Assembly (NCBI GenBank): GCA_000307955.1
Contig: ALAO01000097.1
Span: 1 to 40,682, forward strand
DNA: 40,682 bases
Reading direction: 5' to 3'
Origin: Solidesulfovibrio magneticus str. Maddingley MBC34
Lineage (GTDB): Bacteria > Desulfobacterota > Desulfovibrionia > Desulfovibrionales > Desulfovibrionaceae
A program made the position numbers and the translations under genes. Of this stretch, positions 25,700-34,935 are shown piece after piece. Positions within the stretch are counted from its first letter, which is position 1. Each line of letters starts with the position of its first letter. The notes under the pieces were generated by a model. It was not told the origin of the DNA and made no database searches. It saw only the letters and a program-made list of their open reading frames with translations.

Positions 25700-25991
25700 G
25701 CTCGGCCTCCGGTTTCCTCAACGTTTACGAAAATGCCTTGCTGGTTCGCCTCGTGCCGGGTCCCTGGATCAACACAAAATCATTTTATGAACAACACCTT
25801 AGGGTTTTCGCGCGGAGTCCGGGAAACAACCGTGGCGTTTCGAAGCCGCGCGCGACCGGCGTTCCGGCTTGTGATCGGCCTTCGACGCGACAGGAGAACC
25901 AAGCGGCCGAGGCGAAGCGGCGACGTCCGCGGTCGGCAGCGGCAAGGAGCTTGCAAACACGCCTGGGACGAAACAATATTGCCGGCAGCCT

Positions 25992-26618
25992 ATGTACATC
26001 AAGACCTTTTCCATGCAGCCCTTCGCGGTCAACAGCCATCTCGCCTGGATCGACTCCGGCGAGGCCGTGGTGGTGGACTGCGGCGGCGAACCCGAGCGGA
26101 TGCTCGACGAGATCACGGCCCGAAAGCTGCGCCTTGGCGCGGTGCTGCTTACCCATCTCCACCAGGACCACATCCTGGGCGTGGCCCGGCTCATCGAGGC
26201 GACGGGGGCCACCGCCCTGGCCCCGGCCGCCGACGCCGCCCTGGCCGGACAGCCCGGTTACGGCCTCAAGATGCCCATGCCGGACGTGCCGCTTTTTGCC
26301 TTCAAACCCGTCCCCCTGGGCCGGACGGCGTTTCTGGGCGAACCCTGTCTGGTCCTGCCCGTGCCCGGGCATACGCCGGGCCATGTGGTCTATTTTTTCC
26401 CCAAATCCTTGGCCGCTTTTACCGGCGACACGCTCTTTCGAGGGAGCGTGGGGCGCACGGACACCGATTACGGCGACGCCGACCTACTGTTGCGGTCCAT
26501 CCGCGAGCGGCTGCTCGTGTTGCCCGAGGCCGTGGAGATCTTCCCCGGCCATGGACCCGCCTCCACCGTGGGCCGGGAAAAGGCCGAGAATCCCTTTTTC
26601 AAGCCCACGACGCCTTGA
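25992..26618 (+). CDS. MBL-fold metal-dependent hydrolase (glyoxalase II type)
   Basis: A 208-residue soluble metallo-beta-lactamase-fold enzyme. The metal ligands are all present: HLHQDH (His55, His57, Asp59, His60), PGHTPGH (His127), FTGDTLF (Asp146) and FPGHGP (His187). GSVGRTD after the Asp is typical of glyoxalase-II-like thioester hydrolases, but the substrate cannot be told. No strong ribosome binding site lies before the ATG at 25992. It is divergent from the WcbI-like gene; the 292 bases between them show no recognisable element. Confidence 0.88.
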   Translation: MYIKTFSMQPFAVNSHLAWIDSGEAVVVDCGGEPERMLDEITARKLRLGAVLLTHLHQDHILGVARLIEATGATALAPAADAALAGQPGYGLKMPMPDVPLFAFKPVPLGRTAFLGEPCLVLPVPGHTPGHVVYFFPKSLAAFTGDTLFRGSVGRTDTDYGDADLLLRSIRERLLVLPEAVEIFPGHGPASTVGREKAENPFFKPTTP

Positions 26619-26756
26619 CCTTCAGGCAGGGCAACCATCGTCGTCGCCGGATCGGCATCTCCGGGCTTTTCCTTTGCCGCGCGGCCGTGTACGCTCCCGC
26701 AAACACGGCTTGTCGCACCCGCGTCCCGATCGGGGCGACGCCCCAGGGGAAGGATC

Positions 26757-28079
26757 ATGGCAGCCACCAACGGCTCGAACACGTTCCTGCTGTTTTCCGA
26801 CGTCCACTTCAATCCCTTTGCCGACCCGTCCCTGGTCCCGGCCCTGGCCGCCGCCGACGCGTCCCAATGGAAGACCATCCTGGCCTCGTCGAGCCAGACC
26901 GGCTATCCGGCCTACGGCAGCGACAGCAACTACGTGCTTTTCGAATCCACCCTGGACGACATGGCCGCCCGGGCCGGCGACGTGGACCTCATCCTCTATC
27001 CCGGGGACATCCTGGGCCATAATTTCGGCGCGGACTACGTCGCCCTGACCGGCGATTCGAGCCAGGCCGGGTATGAGTCCTTTGTGCTCAAGACCGTGCA
27101 GTTTTTCGTCCAGGAAGTGGACAGCCGCTTCCCGTCGGCCACGGTGCTGGTGGCCGACGGCAACTGCGACACCGACGCCGTGCCGAACGGCATCGGGGCG
27201 CGGCCCGGCGACGCCTATCTCGCCAGTTCCGCACCGGTCATCGCCCAGGCGTTTTTCAACAACGACGCGGACCAGGCGGCCTTTACCGCCGGCTTCTCCC
27301 AGGCCGGGTACTACGCCCTGGAACCCGACGGCCCCACGGGGCTCAAATACGTCGTGCTCAACAGCAACCTGTGGATCAGCCAGTACGACGACCCCACGGC
27401 CGGGGCCATGGAAATGGCTTGGTTCGCCTCGGAGCTGGCCGATTCGGCCCGGGATTTCCAGAAAGTCTGGGTGCTGGGACATATCCCGCCCGGAGCCGAA
27501 GCGGGCGGCGTGGCTTCGACCTATGCCCTAACCGGCCAGATCAGCTACCAGGGCGGCATGGACGACACGTTCAACACCGCCTTCGTCTCCCTGGAGCTGG
27601 CCTATTCCTCCACCATCGCGGCCACGTTTGCCGGCCACACCCACTCCGACGACTTCCGGCTGCTGACCGCTGCGGATGGCTCGGACGCCTCGGAGCTGGT
27701 CCGCATCGCGCCGGGCATTTCGCTTTTTCTTGGCGGCAACCCCGGCTATCAACTCTACAGCTACGATGCCCAGACTTTTGCCCTGCAAGACGAGACCACC
27801 TATATTCTCAATGTCGGCGCGACCAAACCGGCCTGGAGCCTGGAGTACGATTACGCCTCGGCCTACGGCGTCAGCCTGGCCACGCCTCAGCAGTGGCAGG
27901 CGGCCTATCTCGCCGTGCTGGCCAATCCGGCCAGCCAGGCGACCTATCTGTCGGCGATCAACCAGAGCGCCGACAACCAGACCGCCGTCACCGCCGCCAC
28001 CGCGCCGATCTACCTGATGACGCCGGGGCTGACGACGCCGGCCGGCTACAACGCCGTGGCCGCCGTCCTGGCCGGGTAG
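26757..28079 (+). CDS. Acid-sphingomyelinase-like metallophosphoesterase
   Basis: A 440-residue calcineurin-like phosphoesterase. Metal-site motifs in order are SDVHFNP (Asp15, His17), YPGDILGHN (Asp84, with His88-Asn89 in the following loop), DGNCDTD (Asn136), VLGHIPPG (His242) and AGHTHSDD (His294, His296). The spacing and the DVHFNP and GHTHSDD forms resemble acid sphingomyelinase-like enzymes. Position 137 is Cys where the family has His (GNHD/E), which would remove the usual general acid. No signal peptide is present, although relatives are usually secreted. The start follows an AGGGGAAGG site. Confidence 0.85.
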   Translation: MAATNGSNTFLLFSDVHFNPFADPSLVPALAAADASQWKTILASSSQTGYPAYGSDSNYVLFESTLDDMAARAGDVDLILYPGDILGHNFGADYVALTGDSSQAGYESFVLKTVQFFVQEVDSRFPSATVLVADGNCDTDAVPNGIGARPGDAYLASSAPVIAQAFFNNDADQAAFTAGFSQAGYYALEPDGPTGLKYVVLNSNLWISQYDDPTAGAMEMAWFASELADSARDFQKVWVLGHIPPGAEAGGVASTYALTGQISYQGGMDDTFNTAFVSLELAYSSTIAATFAGHTHSDDFRLLTAADGSDASELVRIAPGISLFLGGNPGYQLYSYDAQTFALQDETTYILNVGATKPAWSLEYDYASAYGVSLATPQQWQAAYLAVLANPASQATYLSAINQSADNQTAVTAATAPIYLMTPGLTTPAGYNAVAAVLAG

Positions 28080-28142
28080 CCGGCCGCATTGCGGGCATAG
28101 GCCTGCGGCCCGCTGATCGGCCAGAACAACGGGCGGGCGCAA

Positions 28143-28173
28143 AAAAAAGCGCGGTTTTTTGCCGCGCTTTTTT
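28143..28173. terminator. Bidirectional terminator between convergent genes
   Basis: AAAAGCGCGG and CCGCGCTTTT pair around TTTTTTG; A and T runs on the two sides give a U tract in either direction. It lies between the phosphoesterase and the M32 peptidase genes. Confidence 0.88.
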
Positions 28174-28186
28174 CATAGTGGGGGGT

Positions 28187-28207
28187 CTGGGGGCCTCAGG
28201 CCCCCAG
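28187..28207. repeat. Perfect 9-base hairpin next to the terminator
   Basis: CTGGGGGCC and GGCCCCCAG are exact inverted repeats around TCA. It lies 22 bases past the M32 peptidase stop and directly before the A/T-flanked terminator, so the minus-strand transcript ends in two stacked hairpins. Confidence 0.75.
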
Positions 28208-28229
28208 CCGCCGGGGCTCTCTTCTTCTC

Positions 28230-29735
28230 TTATACGCCGTAAATCGCTGCCGCTTTAGCCCGCAGGTGACGCACCAGGGGGGCGGCGGTGGGTTCCTGGC
28301 CGGTGGCGGCGGCGATAAGCGCCCGGGGGGGCTGTTGGCGGCCCTTGGCATGGATGTTCGTCTCAAGCCACTGGCGCAGGGGCGCGAAATCGCCGGCGGC
28401 CATGCGTTCGGCCAGGTCCGGGATGGTCCGGCCGGCGGCTTCGAACAGGCAGGCGGCGTAGATGTTGCCCAGGCTGTAAGTGGGGAAATAGCCGAACGCG
28501 CCGGTGGACCAGTGGACGTCCTGGAGGCAGCCCAGGGCGTTCGTGGGTGGGGTAAGGCCCAGGATGGTCTGGGATTTTTCGTTCCAGGCTCCGGGCAGGT
28601 CGGCCACGGCCAGATCGCCGCGTATAAGCGCCAGTTCGAGTTCGAAGCGCAGGATGATATGCAGATTGTAGGTGGTCTCGTCGGCGTCCACCCGGATGAG
28701 CCCGGGCCGCACCGCGCCCACGGCCTTGACCATGGCCTCGGGGGAGGTTCCCGCCAGCTGCGGGAAGCAGGCGGCGGCCATGGGCATGACATGTCGCCAG
28801 AAGGGCAGGCTGCGGGCTACCTGGTTTTCCCATAATCGGGACTGGGATTCGTGGACGGCGAACGAGGCCGGTTCGCCCATGGGCGTGCCGTAGTGGCCGT
28901 TGCCCACGTGCCCCAGGCTATAGAGGGCGTGGCCGGTCTCGTGGACGGCCCCGAAAAAGGCCTTGGTGAAATCGGCTTGGTCGAAGCGGGTGGTGATGCG
29001 GGCGTCGCCGGGGCCGATGAGCGTGGAGAAGGGATGGGCCGAGACGTCCAGGCGCGAGGCGGTCGGCGACAGGCCGATAAGCGCCGTCACTTGGCGCAGG
29101 AGCGTTTCCTGGGCGGCCGTGTCGTAGGGGCCGCCCGGCAGGTCGGCCGGGTCCGGGGCGTCCTGGATGCGGCCGAGGATGTCGACGGCGGCGTCGCGCA
29201 GTTCGGCCAGGACCGGGGCGATGGCGGCGGCCTTTTCGCCGGGCTCGTAGAGGTCGAGCAGGGCGTCGTAGGCTTCGGTCTGGTAGCCAAGGGCCTGGGC
29301 CTTTTCCCGGGACAGGTCGAGAAGCGTTTGGAGATGGGGGGCAAAGGCGCTGAAATCGTTGTCCTTACGGGCCAGTTCCCAGGCCCGCTGGCCGGTGCTG
29401 GCGGCCTGGGCCAGGGCCACGGCCAGGGCTTCGGGGATTTTCACGGCCTGGTCGTAGTCGCGGCGCAGTTCCCGGATGTTGGCCGCCTCGGGAGTGGCCG
29501 GATCGGCGGTCAGTTCCGAGCCTTCGCAGACCGCCAGCCACTGGCCCATGGCCGGATCGCAGGCCCGGCGGTGGAGGATGGCGGTCAGGGCTCCGATCTG
29601 GTTGGCCCGGCCGGCGTGGGCGTCGGCCGGCAGCATGACCTGCTGGTCCCAGCCCAGCAGGCTTAAGGTCGCGATGATGTCGGCCGAGGCCCGGCTGTGG
29701 GCCATAAGGGCGTCGTAGGCTTGGCGGGAAGTCAT
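28230..29735 (-). CDS. M32 carboxypeptidase (carboxypeptidase Taq family)
   Basis: A 501-residue cytoplasmic zinc carboxypeptidase, typical length for the family. The zinc motif HETGH is at 265-269 (FFGAVHETGHALY). The family motifs VSAHPFST with DARITTRF (about 231-251) and the third-ligand region FAVHESQSRLWENQ are intact. It should remove C-terminal residues from peptides, with broad specificity. Its ATG overlaps the stop of the upstream lipoprotein gene by four bases (ATGA), so the two are translationally coupled. Confidence 0.95.
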   Translation of the reverse strand: MTSRQAYDALMAHSRASADIIATLSLLGWDQQVMLPADAHAGRANQIGALTAILHRRACDPAMGQWLAVCEGSELTADPATPEAANIRELRRDYDQAVKIPEALAVALAQAASTGQRAWELARKDNDFSAFAPHLQTLLDLSREKAQALGYQTEAYDALLDLYEPGEKAAAIAPVLAELRDAAVDILGRIQDAPDPADLPGGPYDTAAQETLLRQVTALIGLSPTASRLDVSAHPFSTLIGPGDARITTRFDQADFTKAFFGAVHETGHALYSLGHVGNGHYGTPMGEPASFAVHESQSRLWENQVARSLPFWRHVMPMAAACFPQLAGTSPEAMVKAVGAVRPGLIRVDADETTYNLHIILRFELELALIRGDLAVADLPGAWNEKSQTILGLTPPTNALGCLQDVHWSTGAFGYFPTYSLGNIYAACLFEAAGRTIPDLAERMAAGDFAPLRQWLETNIHAKGRQQPPRALIAAATGQEPTAAPLVRHLRAKAAAIYGV

Positions 29736-30490
29736 TTCTTGACGCTCCTGGCCGGGGCCTTGGCTCCGGCGGCTTTGCGGGCGGCGATCATGCGTTCGTA
29801 GAGGGGCTGGTAGAAAAAGCTCACGTCGCCTTCGTTGAGGTCGCGGTGGTAGGCGCAGTAGATGTTGACCTCGCCGAGCTGCCAGGCGTGGTAGAACTTG
29901 TCGCGGTTCTCCTGGGTCGGCGGGCCGTAGGCGCGGGTCAGGCCGGCCAGGGCTTTTTCATAGGCGGCCTGGCCGTCGAAATTGATCCAGACATGGTAGA
30001 ACTGGTCCTTGAAGAATTCGTAATAGGCGTCGCGGATGGGCGCGCCGAGGATGTCCTTGGGGCCTTGGGGCCAGAGGTAGGTGGCGGTGGCGGACTCGGC
30101 CGAGGTCTCGTACTGGGCCATGCCCGGCTGGGAGGCGGCGTGAGCGCCCCAGGCCATGCCGCCAAAGCCGGTCGGCGCGCCGGGGGCCGTGCTGTCCAGG
30201 GCTGGAGGCGTTGCTGTCGCGGGTGCGGCGATGGGTTGCGTCGGCGCGGCAGGCGACTGCGGAGCGCTAGGCACGGCCGGTTTGGGCGGCTGGGCGCCTG
30301 GCGCGGCCGGCGGCGTCGCGGGTTTGGCCGCCTGGGCGCTGGCGTTGGCCGGTTTCTTGGCCGGCTGGTTGATGGGCGTCCCGCCATTGACGGGCTTTTC
30401 GGCTTGTTTCGTGGCGTTGCGGGCGGCCGGGGAACAAGCGGCGAGAGAGACGACGAGCAGGATCGCGGCAAGGCGCGGGAAAAAGGGCAT
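29732..30490 (-). CDS. Lipoprotein of unknown function (GxxxGA paralogue 3)
   Basis: A 252-residue lipoprotein. The lipobox is VSLAAC (Cys at about 19). About 95 residues of Pro/Ala/Lys/Gln-rich linker follow. The globular part begins GFGGMAWGAH and continues with DQFYHVWINFDGQ, TRAYGPPTQE and KFYHAWQLGEVNIY. This order resembles the proteins at 9447 and 18476 (GxxxGA start, a beta strand, then RYGxP), suggesting a remote paralogue anchored to a membrane. A GGAG site supports the start. It is coupled to the M32 peptidase gene downstream. Confidence 0.8.
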   Translation of the reverse strand: MPFFPRLAAILLVVSLAACSPAARNATKQAEKPVNGGTPINQPAKKPANASAQAAKPATPPAAPGAQPPKPAVPSAPQSPAAPTQPIAAPATATPPALDSTAPGAPTGFGGMAWGAHAASQPGMAQYETSAESATATYLWPQGPKDILGAPIRDAYYEFFKDQFYHVWINFDGQAAYEKALAGLTRAYGPPTQENRDKFYHAWQLGEVNIYCAYHRDLNEGDVSFFYQPLYERMIAARKAAGAKAPARSVKK

Positions 30491-30566
30491 GCGGCACTCC
30501 GGACGAGACGGTCGATACGCTCGGCAATGTAGCCAAAGCGCCGGGGAAAGGAAAGGGACGCGGCGT

Positions 30567-31322
30567 TTATTGTTGGGGCGGCGGCGCGAAGCCGTATCGT
30601 CCCAGCGTCGCCAGCCCTTCGGGCGAGGCGAGATAGCCGATGAAGGCGGCGGCCAGTTTGGGATCGGCCGCCTTGGCGGCCACGGCGGCCACGTAGGTGA
30701 CGGGCGAGGGCAGGGGGACGGTGGCGGCCACGGCCACGGCCTTGCCGGCGGAGGCGGCGTCGGTGGCGTAGACGAAGCCGGCGTCGATCTCGCCCTTGGC
30801 CAGGGCGGCCAGGACATGGCGCACCGAAGGGTAGTAGACCAGCTTGGAGGTCAGGGCGAACCACAGGGCCCTTTGCTGCAAGGCCCGCTTGGCGTAGCGC
30901 CCGGCCGGCACGGATTCGGGGTTGCCGACGCCGACGCGGCGCACGCCGCCGCGAGAGAGGCTGTCGAGGTTGTCCACCTTGGCCGGGTTGCCGGCCGGCA
31001 CGGCCAGCACCAGCTCGTTTAAGGCCACCACCTTTCGCGTCGCCCCGTCGATCCGGCGGCGGTCCAGGGCCAGGGTCATGGTTTCGGGGTCGGCGCTGAC
31101 GAACACGTCGCAGGCTGCGCCAGTGCCCAGGCGTTCCAGGAGCGCGCCCGAGGCGGCGAACTCCAAAGCGACCGTGTCGCCGGGATGGACGGCTTCGAAG
31201 CCGGTTTTGATGTCGGCCAGGGCGTTGGTCAGGCTGGCGGCGGCGAAGACGTCGAGGGAGCCGGCCGAGGCCGGGAGACTGGCGGCCAGAACGAGAACGA
31301 GGGCGGCGAGCAGGCGTTTCAT
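30567..31322 (-). CDS. modA: Molybdate-binding periplasmic protein ModA (classical type)
   Basis: A 251-residue periplasmic binding protein with a signal peptide (cleavage near PASAG). The mature protein starts LDVFAAASLTNALADI, the classical ModA opening whose Ser and neighbours bind the oxyanion. Further matches are EFAASGALLERLGTGAACDVFVSADPETM, VALNELVLAVPAGNP and EIDAGFVYATDAAS. No modB or modC is adjacent; the nearest ones are about 6 kb away and have their own, different modA. It may therefore feed that transporter or another one outside the window. The ribosome binding site is weak. Confidence 0.9.
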   Translation of the reverse strand: MKRLLAALVLVLAASLPASAGSLDVFAAASLTNALADIKTGFEAVHPGDTVALEFAASGALLERLGTGAACDVFVSADPETMTLALDRRRIDGATRKVVALNELVLAVPAGNPAKVDNLDSLSRGGVRRVGVGNPESVPAGRYAKRALQQRALWFALTSKLVYYPSVRHVLAALAKGEIDAGFVYATDAASAGKAVAVAATVPLPSPVTYVAAVAAKAADPKLAAAFIGYLASPEGLATLGRYGFAPPPQQ

Positions 31323-31369
31323 GCGGGAACCCCGATGGTGCGTTTGGCCCAGCATAGCCCAAGGCGTTT

Positions 31370-31410
31370 CCAAACGAAAGGGCCGGCCGGGTGAGGTTCC
31401 CGGCCGGCCC
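31370..31410 (-). terminator. Terminator downstream of the porin gene
   Basis: On the minus strand GGCCGGCCGGG and CCCGGCCGGCC form a perfect 11-base stem around a seven-base loop, followed by CTTTCGTTT. It lies between the porin stop and modA. Confidence 0.8.
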
Positions 31411-31437
31411 GATCAGTTCAGGCAAAAAGCCTGGGTT

Positions 31438-32877
31438 CTAGTACCAGTATTTGAGGCCCAGGGCCACCTTCCACGCGTCTTGCACGTTGCCGGTGAAGTC
31501 GCGGGACTTGGTGTTCCAGACGCTGCCCTTGGGGTTGCCGTAATGGGCCCAGCCGGTTTCCATGACCAGGGCCAGGCTCTTGTCGTAGATCCAGTACTTG
31601 GAATCAATGTTGACGCCGAGCAGGTACTCGCCGATGGCCAGATCCTTGCCCATGGTCAGGTACTTGCCGTTGCCGCCGGAAGCGGTGACGGCCTTGCGCA
31701 GGCCGGCCGCGGAGTTGGTGCCCCAGGCGGCGGCGAAGGTCACGACGTGGCTGAGTTTTTCGATAAACGAGACGTTGTCCAGGGAGGCGGACAGACCCCA
31801 GGAGCCGAGAGGATTGGCCAGCATGGTGTCGTTGGTGAATTCCTGGCCGCTCTGGTACAGGAACGAGCCGCCCATGCCCCAGTAGTTGGTGATGGTGGGA
31901 ATGCGTTCGGAGCCGTTGCGGATGCTCGAATCCTCGCCCGAGCTCCACCAGCCGCCGACCATGGGGGTCATGAAGGACAGCCCCGTGTACTTGACGCCGC
32001 CGTCGATGAACCAGCCCCGGCGCTGGTTGCGGTTGCGGTCGTTCATGCCGCCTTCGCCGTAGATCACGTCGCCGAAGAAGCGCACGGGATCAAGGGCGTC
32101 GACCTCGACCATGGAACCGGCCCACCAGTAGCCGCTCTGGTTCTGGTTGAAGCCGGTGGGGGACAGGAAGTAGCCGCCGGAAACCAGGCCGTTTTTGATG
32201 GAATCGACGGTGAGGCTGGACTTGCCGGCCACGCTGACCAGGGCCCAAGGCGTGGCCTTGAAGCCCTCCAGGGTGATGGGCAGGGTCAGGAAGTAGGCGT
32301 CGAGCTCGTCGGTGACCTGGGTGGTGGTGGTGTCGTAAGTGCGGTTGGCGTCGATGAGCCGGGCGAAACCGAGGTTGGCCGAGAGCGTGTCCTTGATCAG
32401 CGGCGCCTTGATGGTCAGGGCGGCGAAGGTCTTGTTGTTGTTCTTGGAGGCCAGGATCGGCGAATCGTAGAAAATCGAGGCATGGGGCAGGGAGATGGGC
32501 TGCAGGCCGGCCGTCACCTGGACGTCGGTGTCGGGCACCTTGAACTGGAGATAGGCTTCCCAGACGGTGATGGACACTTCCGGGTTGGCGGCGGTGAAGG
32601 TGCCGGTACCCCAGGTCTGGTCGCCGACCATGGTGGCCAGGCGGAACTTCACGGCCTCGCTGGCCACGAAGTCGGCGCGCAGGCGGAAACGTTCCCAGAT
32701 TTCAAAGGTGTCTTCGGTCTTGGTGCCGGTGGCGTTCCAGGAGGTCCAGTTGCGGTTCTCGAAGAACATGCCGTAGACACGGGCGTCGCCGGCCATTTTG
32801 ACTTCCGTGGCCGCGTTGGCTCTGACCGCGCCCATGGCGAGTAGGCAGCAGACCAGGCAGAGCAGAATCTTTCGCAT
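31438..32877 (-). CDS. Outer-membrane homotrimeric porin, Desulfovibrio type
   Basis: A 479-residue beta-barrel protein with a signal peptide (cleavage after ANA-A near residue 22). The mature part starts TEVKMAGDARVYGMFFENRN and consists of short amphipathic strands with many Trp, Tyr, Asn and Gly. It ends in Tyr-Trp-Tyr, the aromatic C-terminal signal for outer-membrane insertion by the BAM machinery. Length and N-terminus fit the abundant porins of Desulfovibrio. A GGAG site supports the start. It has its own terminator and is divergent from trpB2. Confidence 0.9.
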   Translation of the reverse strand: MRKILLCLVCCLLAMGAVRANAATEVKMAGDARVYGMFFENRNWTSWNATGTKTEDTFEIWERFRLRADFVASEAVKFRLATMVGDQTWGTGTFTAANPEVSITVWEAYLQFKVPDTDVQVTAGLQPISLPHASIFYDSPILASKNNNKTFAALTIKAPLIKDTLSANLGFARLIDANRTYDTTTTQVTDELDAYFLTLPITLEGFKATPWALVSVAGKSSLTVDSIKNGLVSGGYFLSPTGFNQNQSGYWWAGSMVEVDALDPVRFFGDVIYGEGGMNDRNRNQRRGWFIDGGVKYTGLSFMTPMVGGWWSSGEDSSIRNGSERIPTITNYWGMGGSFLYQSGQEFTNDTMLANPLGSWGLSASLDNVSFIEKLSHVVTFAAAWGTNSAAGLRKAVTASGGNGKYLTMGKDLAIGEYLLGVNIDSKYWIYDKSLALVMETGWAHYGNPKGSVWNTKSRDFTGNVQDAWKVALGLKYWY

Positions 32878-32956
32878 CGATGCTTCTCCGTTGCTTGATG
32901 GGGTTTTCTCCGAAAAGGGCCTGGGGACAACAGCTGTAAACGTTACGGTTCTGAAA

Positions 32957-32985
32957 TTGACAGGACAACGAATCCGTGGTTAGGT
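32957..32985 (+). promoter_or_regulatory. Possible promoter of trpB2
   Basis: A perfect TTGACA (32957-32962) lies 17 bases before TTAGGT, a poor -10 match. It is placed about 90 bases upstream of the trpB2 start in the intergenic region shared with the porin gene. Confidence 0.35.
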
Positions 32986-33076
32986 AAAACAAGCCGAGAT
33001 GTCGGCTTTGTCTTTTTTTATAAAGAGCCGCCCTGGCGGACCGGGGGGCGAAAATACTCGTAAGGTGGAGAATTGC

Positions 33077-34420
33077 ATGGAGATGAAGATCAATTTGCCC
33101 GAAGCGGAGATGCCGACGCAGTGGTACAATGCCCTGCCTGACCTGCCTACGCCCCTGGCCCCGCCCCTGGATCCCCAGACCAAGGAGCCCGTGACCCCGG
33201 AGCAACTGGAAGTCATCTTTCCCAAGGCCGTCATCGAGCAGGAAATGTCGCCGCAGCGTTGGCTGCCCATTCCTCAGCCGGTCCTGGACGTCTACCGCCT
33301 CTACCGTCCCACGCCCCTGGTTCGGGCCAAGCGCCTGGAAGAGGCCCTTGGGGTCAAATGCAAGATCTACTATAAAAACGAGTCCGTCTCGCCGGCCGGT
33401 TCCCACAAGCCCAACACCGCCATTCCCCAGGCCTTCTACAACAAGGCCGAGGGCGTGCGTCGGCTGGCCACCGAAACCGGAGCCGGGCAGTGGGGCACGG
33501 CATTGTCTTTTGCCTGCTCCATGCTGGACATGGAATGCACGGTCTATATGGTGAAGGTGAGCTACGACCAAAAACCGTATCGGCGTATCCTCATCAACGC
33601 CTACGGCGGCGAAGTCTTTGCCTCGCCCTCCAACCGCACCCAGACCGGCCGGGCCATGCTCGAAAGCGACCCCGACTGCACCGGCTCGCTGGGGCTGGCC
33701 ATCTCCGAGGCCGTGGAAGACGCCGCCACCCATGCCGACACCAAGTACGCCCTGGGCAGCGTGCTCAACCACGTGCTGCACCATCAGACCATCATCGGCC
33801 TGGAGGTCGAGAAGCAGCTGGCCATGGTCGGTGACAAGCCGGATTACCTGGTTGGCTGCGTGGGCGGCGGCAGCAACTTCGCCGGCCTTGTCCTGCCGTT
33901 TTTGCCGCGAAAGCTTGCCGGCGAGACCATCCGGTTCATCGCCGTGGAGCCCCAAGCCTGCCCGACCCTGACTAAGGGCCAGTTCCGTTACGACTACGGC
34001 GACGTGGCCAAGCTCACGCCGCTGCTGAAAATGCACACCCTCGGCCATGCCTTCATGCCGGCCCCCATCCATGCCGGCGGGCTGCGCTACCACGGCGACG
34101 CGCCCATCGTGTGCAACCTGGCCGCCGAGGGCCTGGTGGACGCCCAGGCCTACTACCAGACCGAGTGCTTCGAGGCGGCGAAACTTTTCCTGCGCACCGA
34201 GGGCTTCCTGCCCGCGCCGGAAACCTCCCATGCCATCAAGGGCGCCATCGAGACCGCCAAGAAGGCCAAGCCCGGCGAGTCGGTGGTGTTCCTCTATTCC
34301 GGCCATGGCCTCCTCGATCTGGCGTCCTACGACGCCTTTTTCCAGGGCAAGCTTTCCGACTTCGCCTATCCCGAGGAGCATATCGCCGAGGCCCTCAAGG
34401 CCTGCCCGGACGTCGGGTAA
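33077..34420 (+). CDS. trpB: Tryptophan synthase beta chain, TrpB2 type
   Basis: A 447-residue PLP enzyme. The length and the N-terminal extension ([20 protein letters not shown]) mark it as TrpB2 rather than the roughly 400-residue TrpB1. The PLP lysine is Lys111 in AGSHKPNTA, and the phosphate-binding loop is [11 protein letters not shown]. Other conserved blocks are [27 protein letters not shown] and AHTL-like [23 protein letters not shown]. TrpB2 enzymes join indole and serine and can act without TrpA. No other trp gene is nearby, which suits a salvage role. AAGGTGGAG precedes the ATG. Confidence 0.95.
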   Translation: MEMKINLPEAEMPTQWYNALPDLPTPLAPPLDPQTKEPVTPEQLEVIFPKAVIEQEMSPQRWLPIPQPVLDVYRLYRPTPLVRAKRLEEALGVKCKIYYKNESVSPAGSHKPNTAIPQAFYNKAEGVRRLATETGAGQWGTALSFACSMLDMECTVYMVKVSYDQKPYRRILINAYGGEVFASPSNRTQTGRAMLESDPDCTGSLGLAISEAVEDAATHADTKYALGSVLNHVLHHQTIIGLEVEKQLAMVGDKPDYLVGCVGGGSNFAGLVLPFLPRKLAGETIRFIAVEPQACPTLTKGQFRYDYGDVAKLTPLLKMHTLGHAFMPAPIHAGGLRYHGDAPIVCNLAAEGLVDAQAYYQTECFEAAKLFLRTEGFLPAPETSHAIKGAIETAKKAKPGESVVFLYSGHGLLDLASYDAFFQGKLSDFAYPEEHIAEALKACPDVG

Positions 34421-34473
34421 GACGATTCCCGCCGCCGCCAGGACGGCGGCGGGGCCAAACAAGACACGGCTGC

Positions 34474-34502
34474 CCGCCGGACCTTGGTCCGGCGGGTTTT
34501 TT
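34474..34502 (+). terminator. Rho-independent terminator of trpB2
   Basis: CCCGCCGGAC and GTCCGGCGGG form a perfect ten-base stem around CTTG, followed by five T residues. It lies 54 bases after the trpB2 stop. Confidence 0.92.
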
Positions 34503-34509
34503 CATGGCT

Positions 34510-34935
34510 TTACGGGATGTTGATGATGACGCTGAAGGCCTTGAAGGAAAACCACACGCTGTCGCCTTCCTTGATGTCCAGGCTTTCCACGGACTCGGCG
34601 GTAATGAGCGCGCACATGGGCGTACCGTCGAGGAGTTCGCCCATGATCTCCACGGCCACGCCGTCGCCCCGGATGCCCGTGACCTTGCCGGCGAAGCAGT
34701 TGCGGGCGCTGGTCTTGGCCTTGTTCTCGTCCTTGGCCAAAAGCACCCACGGGGCCTTGACCAAGGCCGTGACCGGCTCGGCCTCGGACAGGCCCAGGCG
34801 GTCGAAGCTCTCGTTGGTGATGACCGCCACGATCTCCTGATTGGTGGTGGTGGTCATGGAAATTTCCGTGAAAAGCGGGCTTTTGCGCACGCTCGAAACG
34901 GCTCCGAAAAACGTGTTGCGGGCGCTTGTCTTCAT
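34510..34935 (-). CDS. Possible separate tandem-Mop product from an internal start in tunR
   Basis: The codon for Met254 of TunR is an ATG (34935-34933) preceded by AAGGAG at a spacing of six bases, a far better site than that of the full-length start. The product would be 141 residues with two Mop domains, like a di-domain molbindin. The start region (AGGAGACccGCATGAA) is nearly identical to that of the free mop gene (AGGAGACttGCATGAA). Expression of this form is inferred only. Confidence 0.45.
   Translation of the reverse strand: MKTSARNTFFGAVSSVRKSPLFTEISMTTTTNQEIVAVITNESFDRLGLSEAEPVTALVKAPWVLLAKDENKAKTSARNCFAGKVTGIRGDGVAVEIMGELLDGTPMCALITAESVESLDIKEGDSVWFSFKAFSVIINIP

Noticed and set aside
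24413-27022. 869-codon open frame on the plus strand
   Set aside because: It runs antisense to the WcbI-like gene and out of frame through the MBL hydrolase gene. The overlapping genes have clear motifs and this frame has none.
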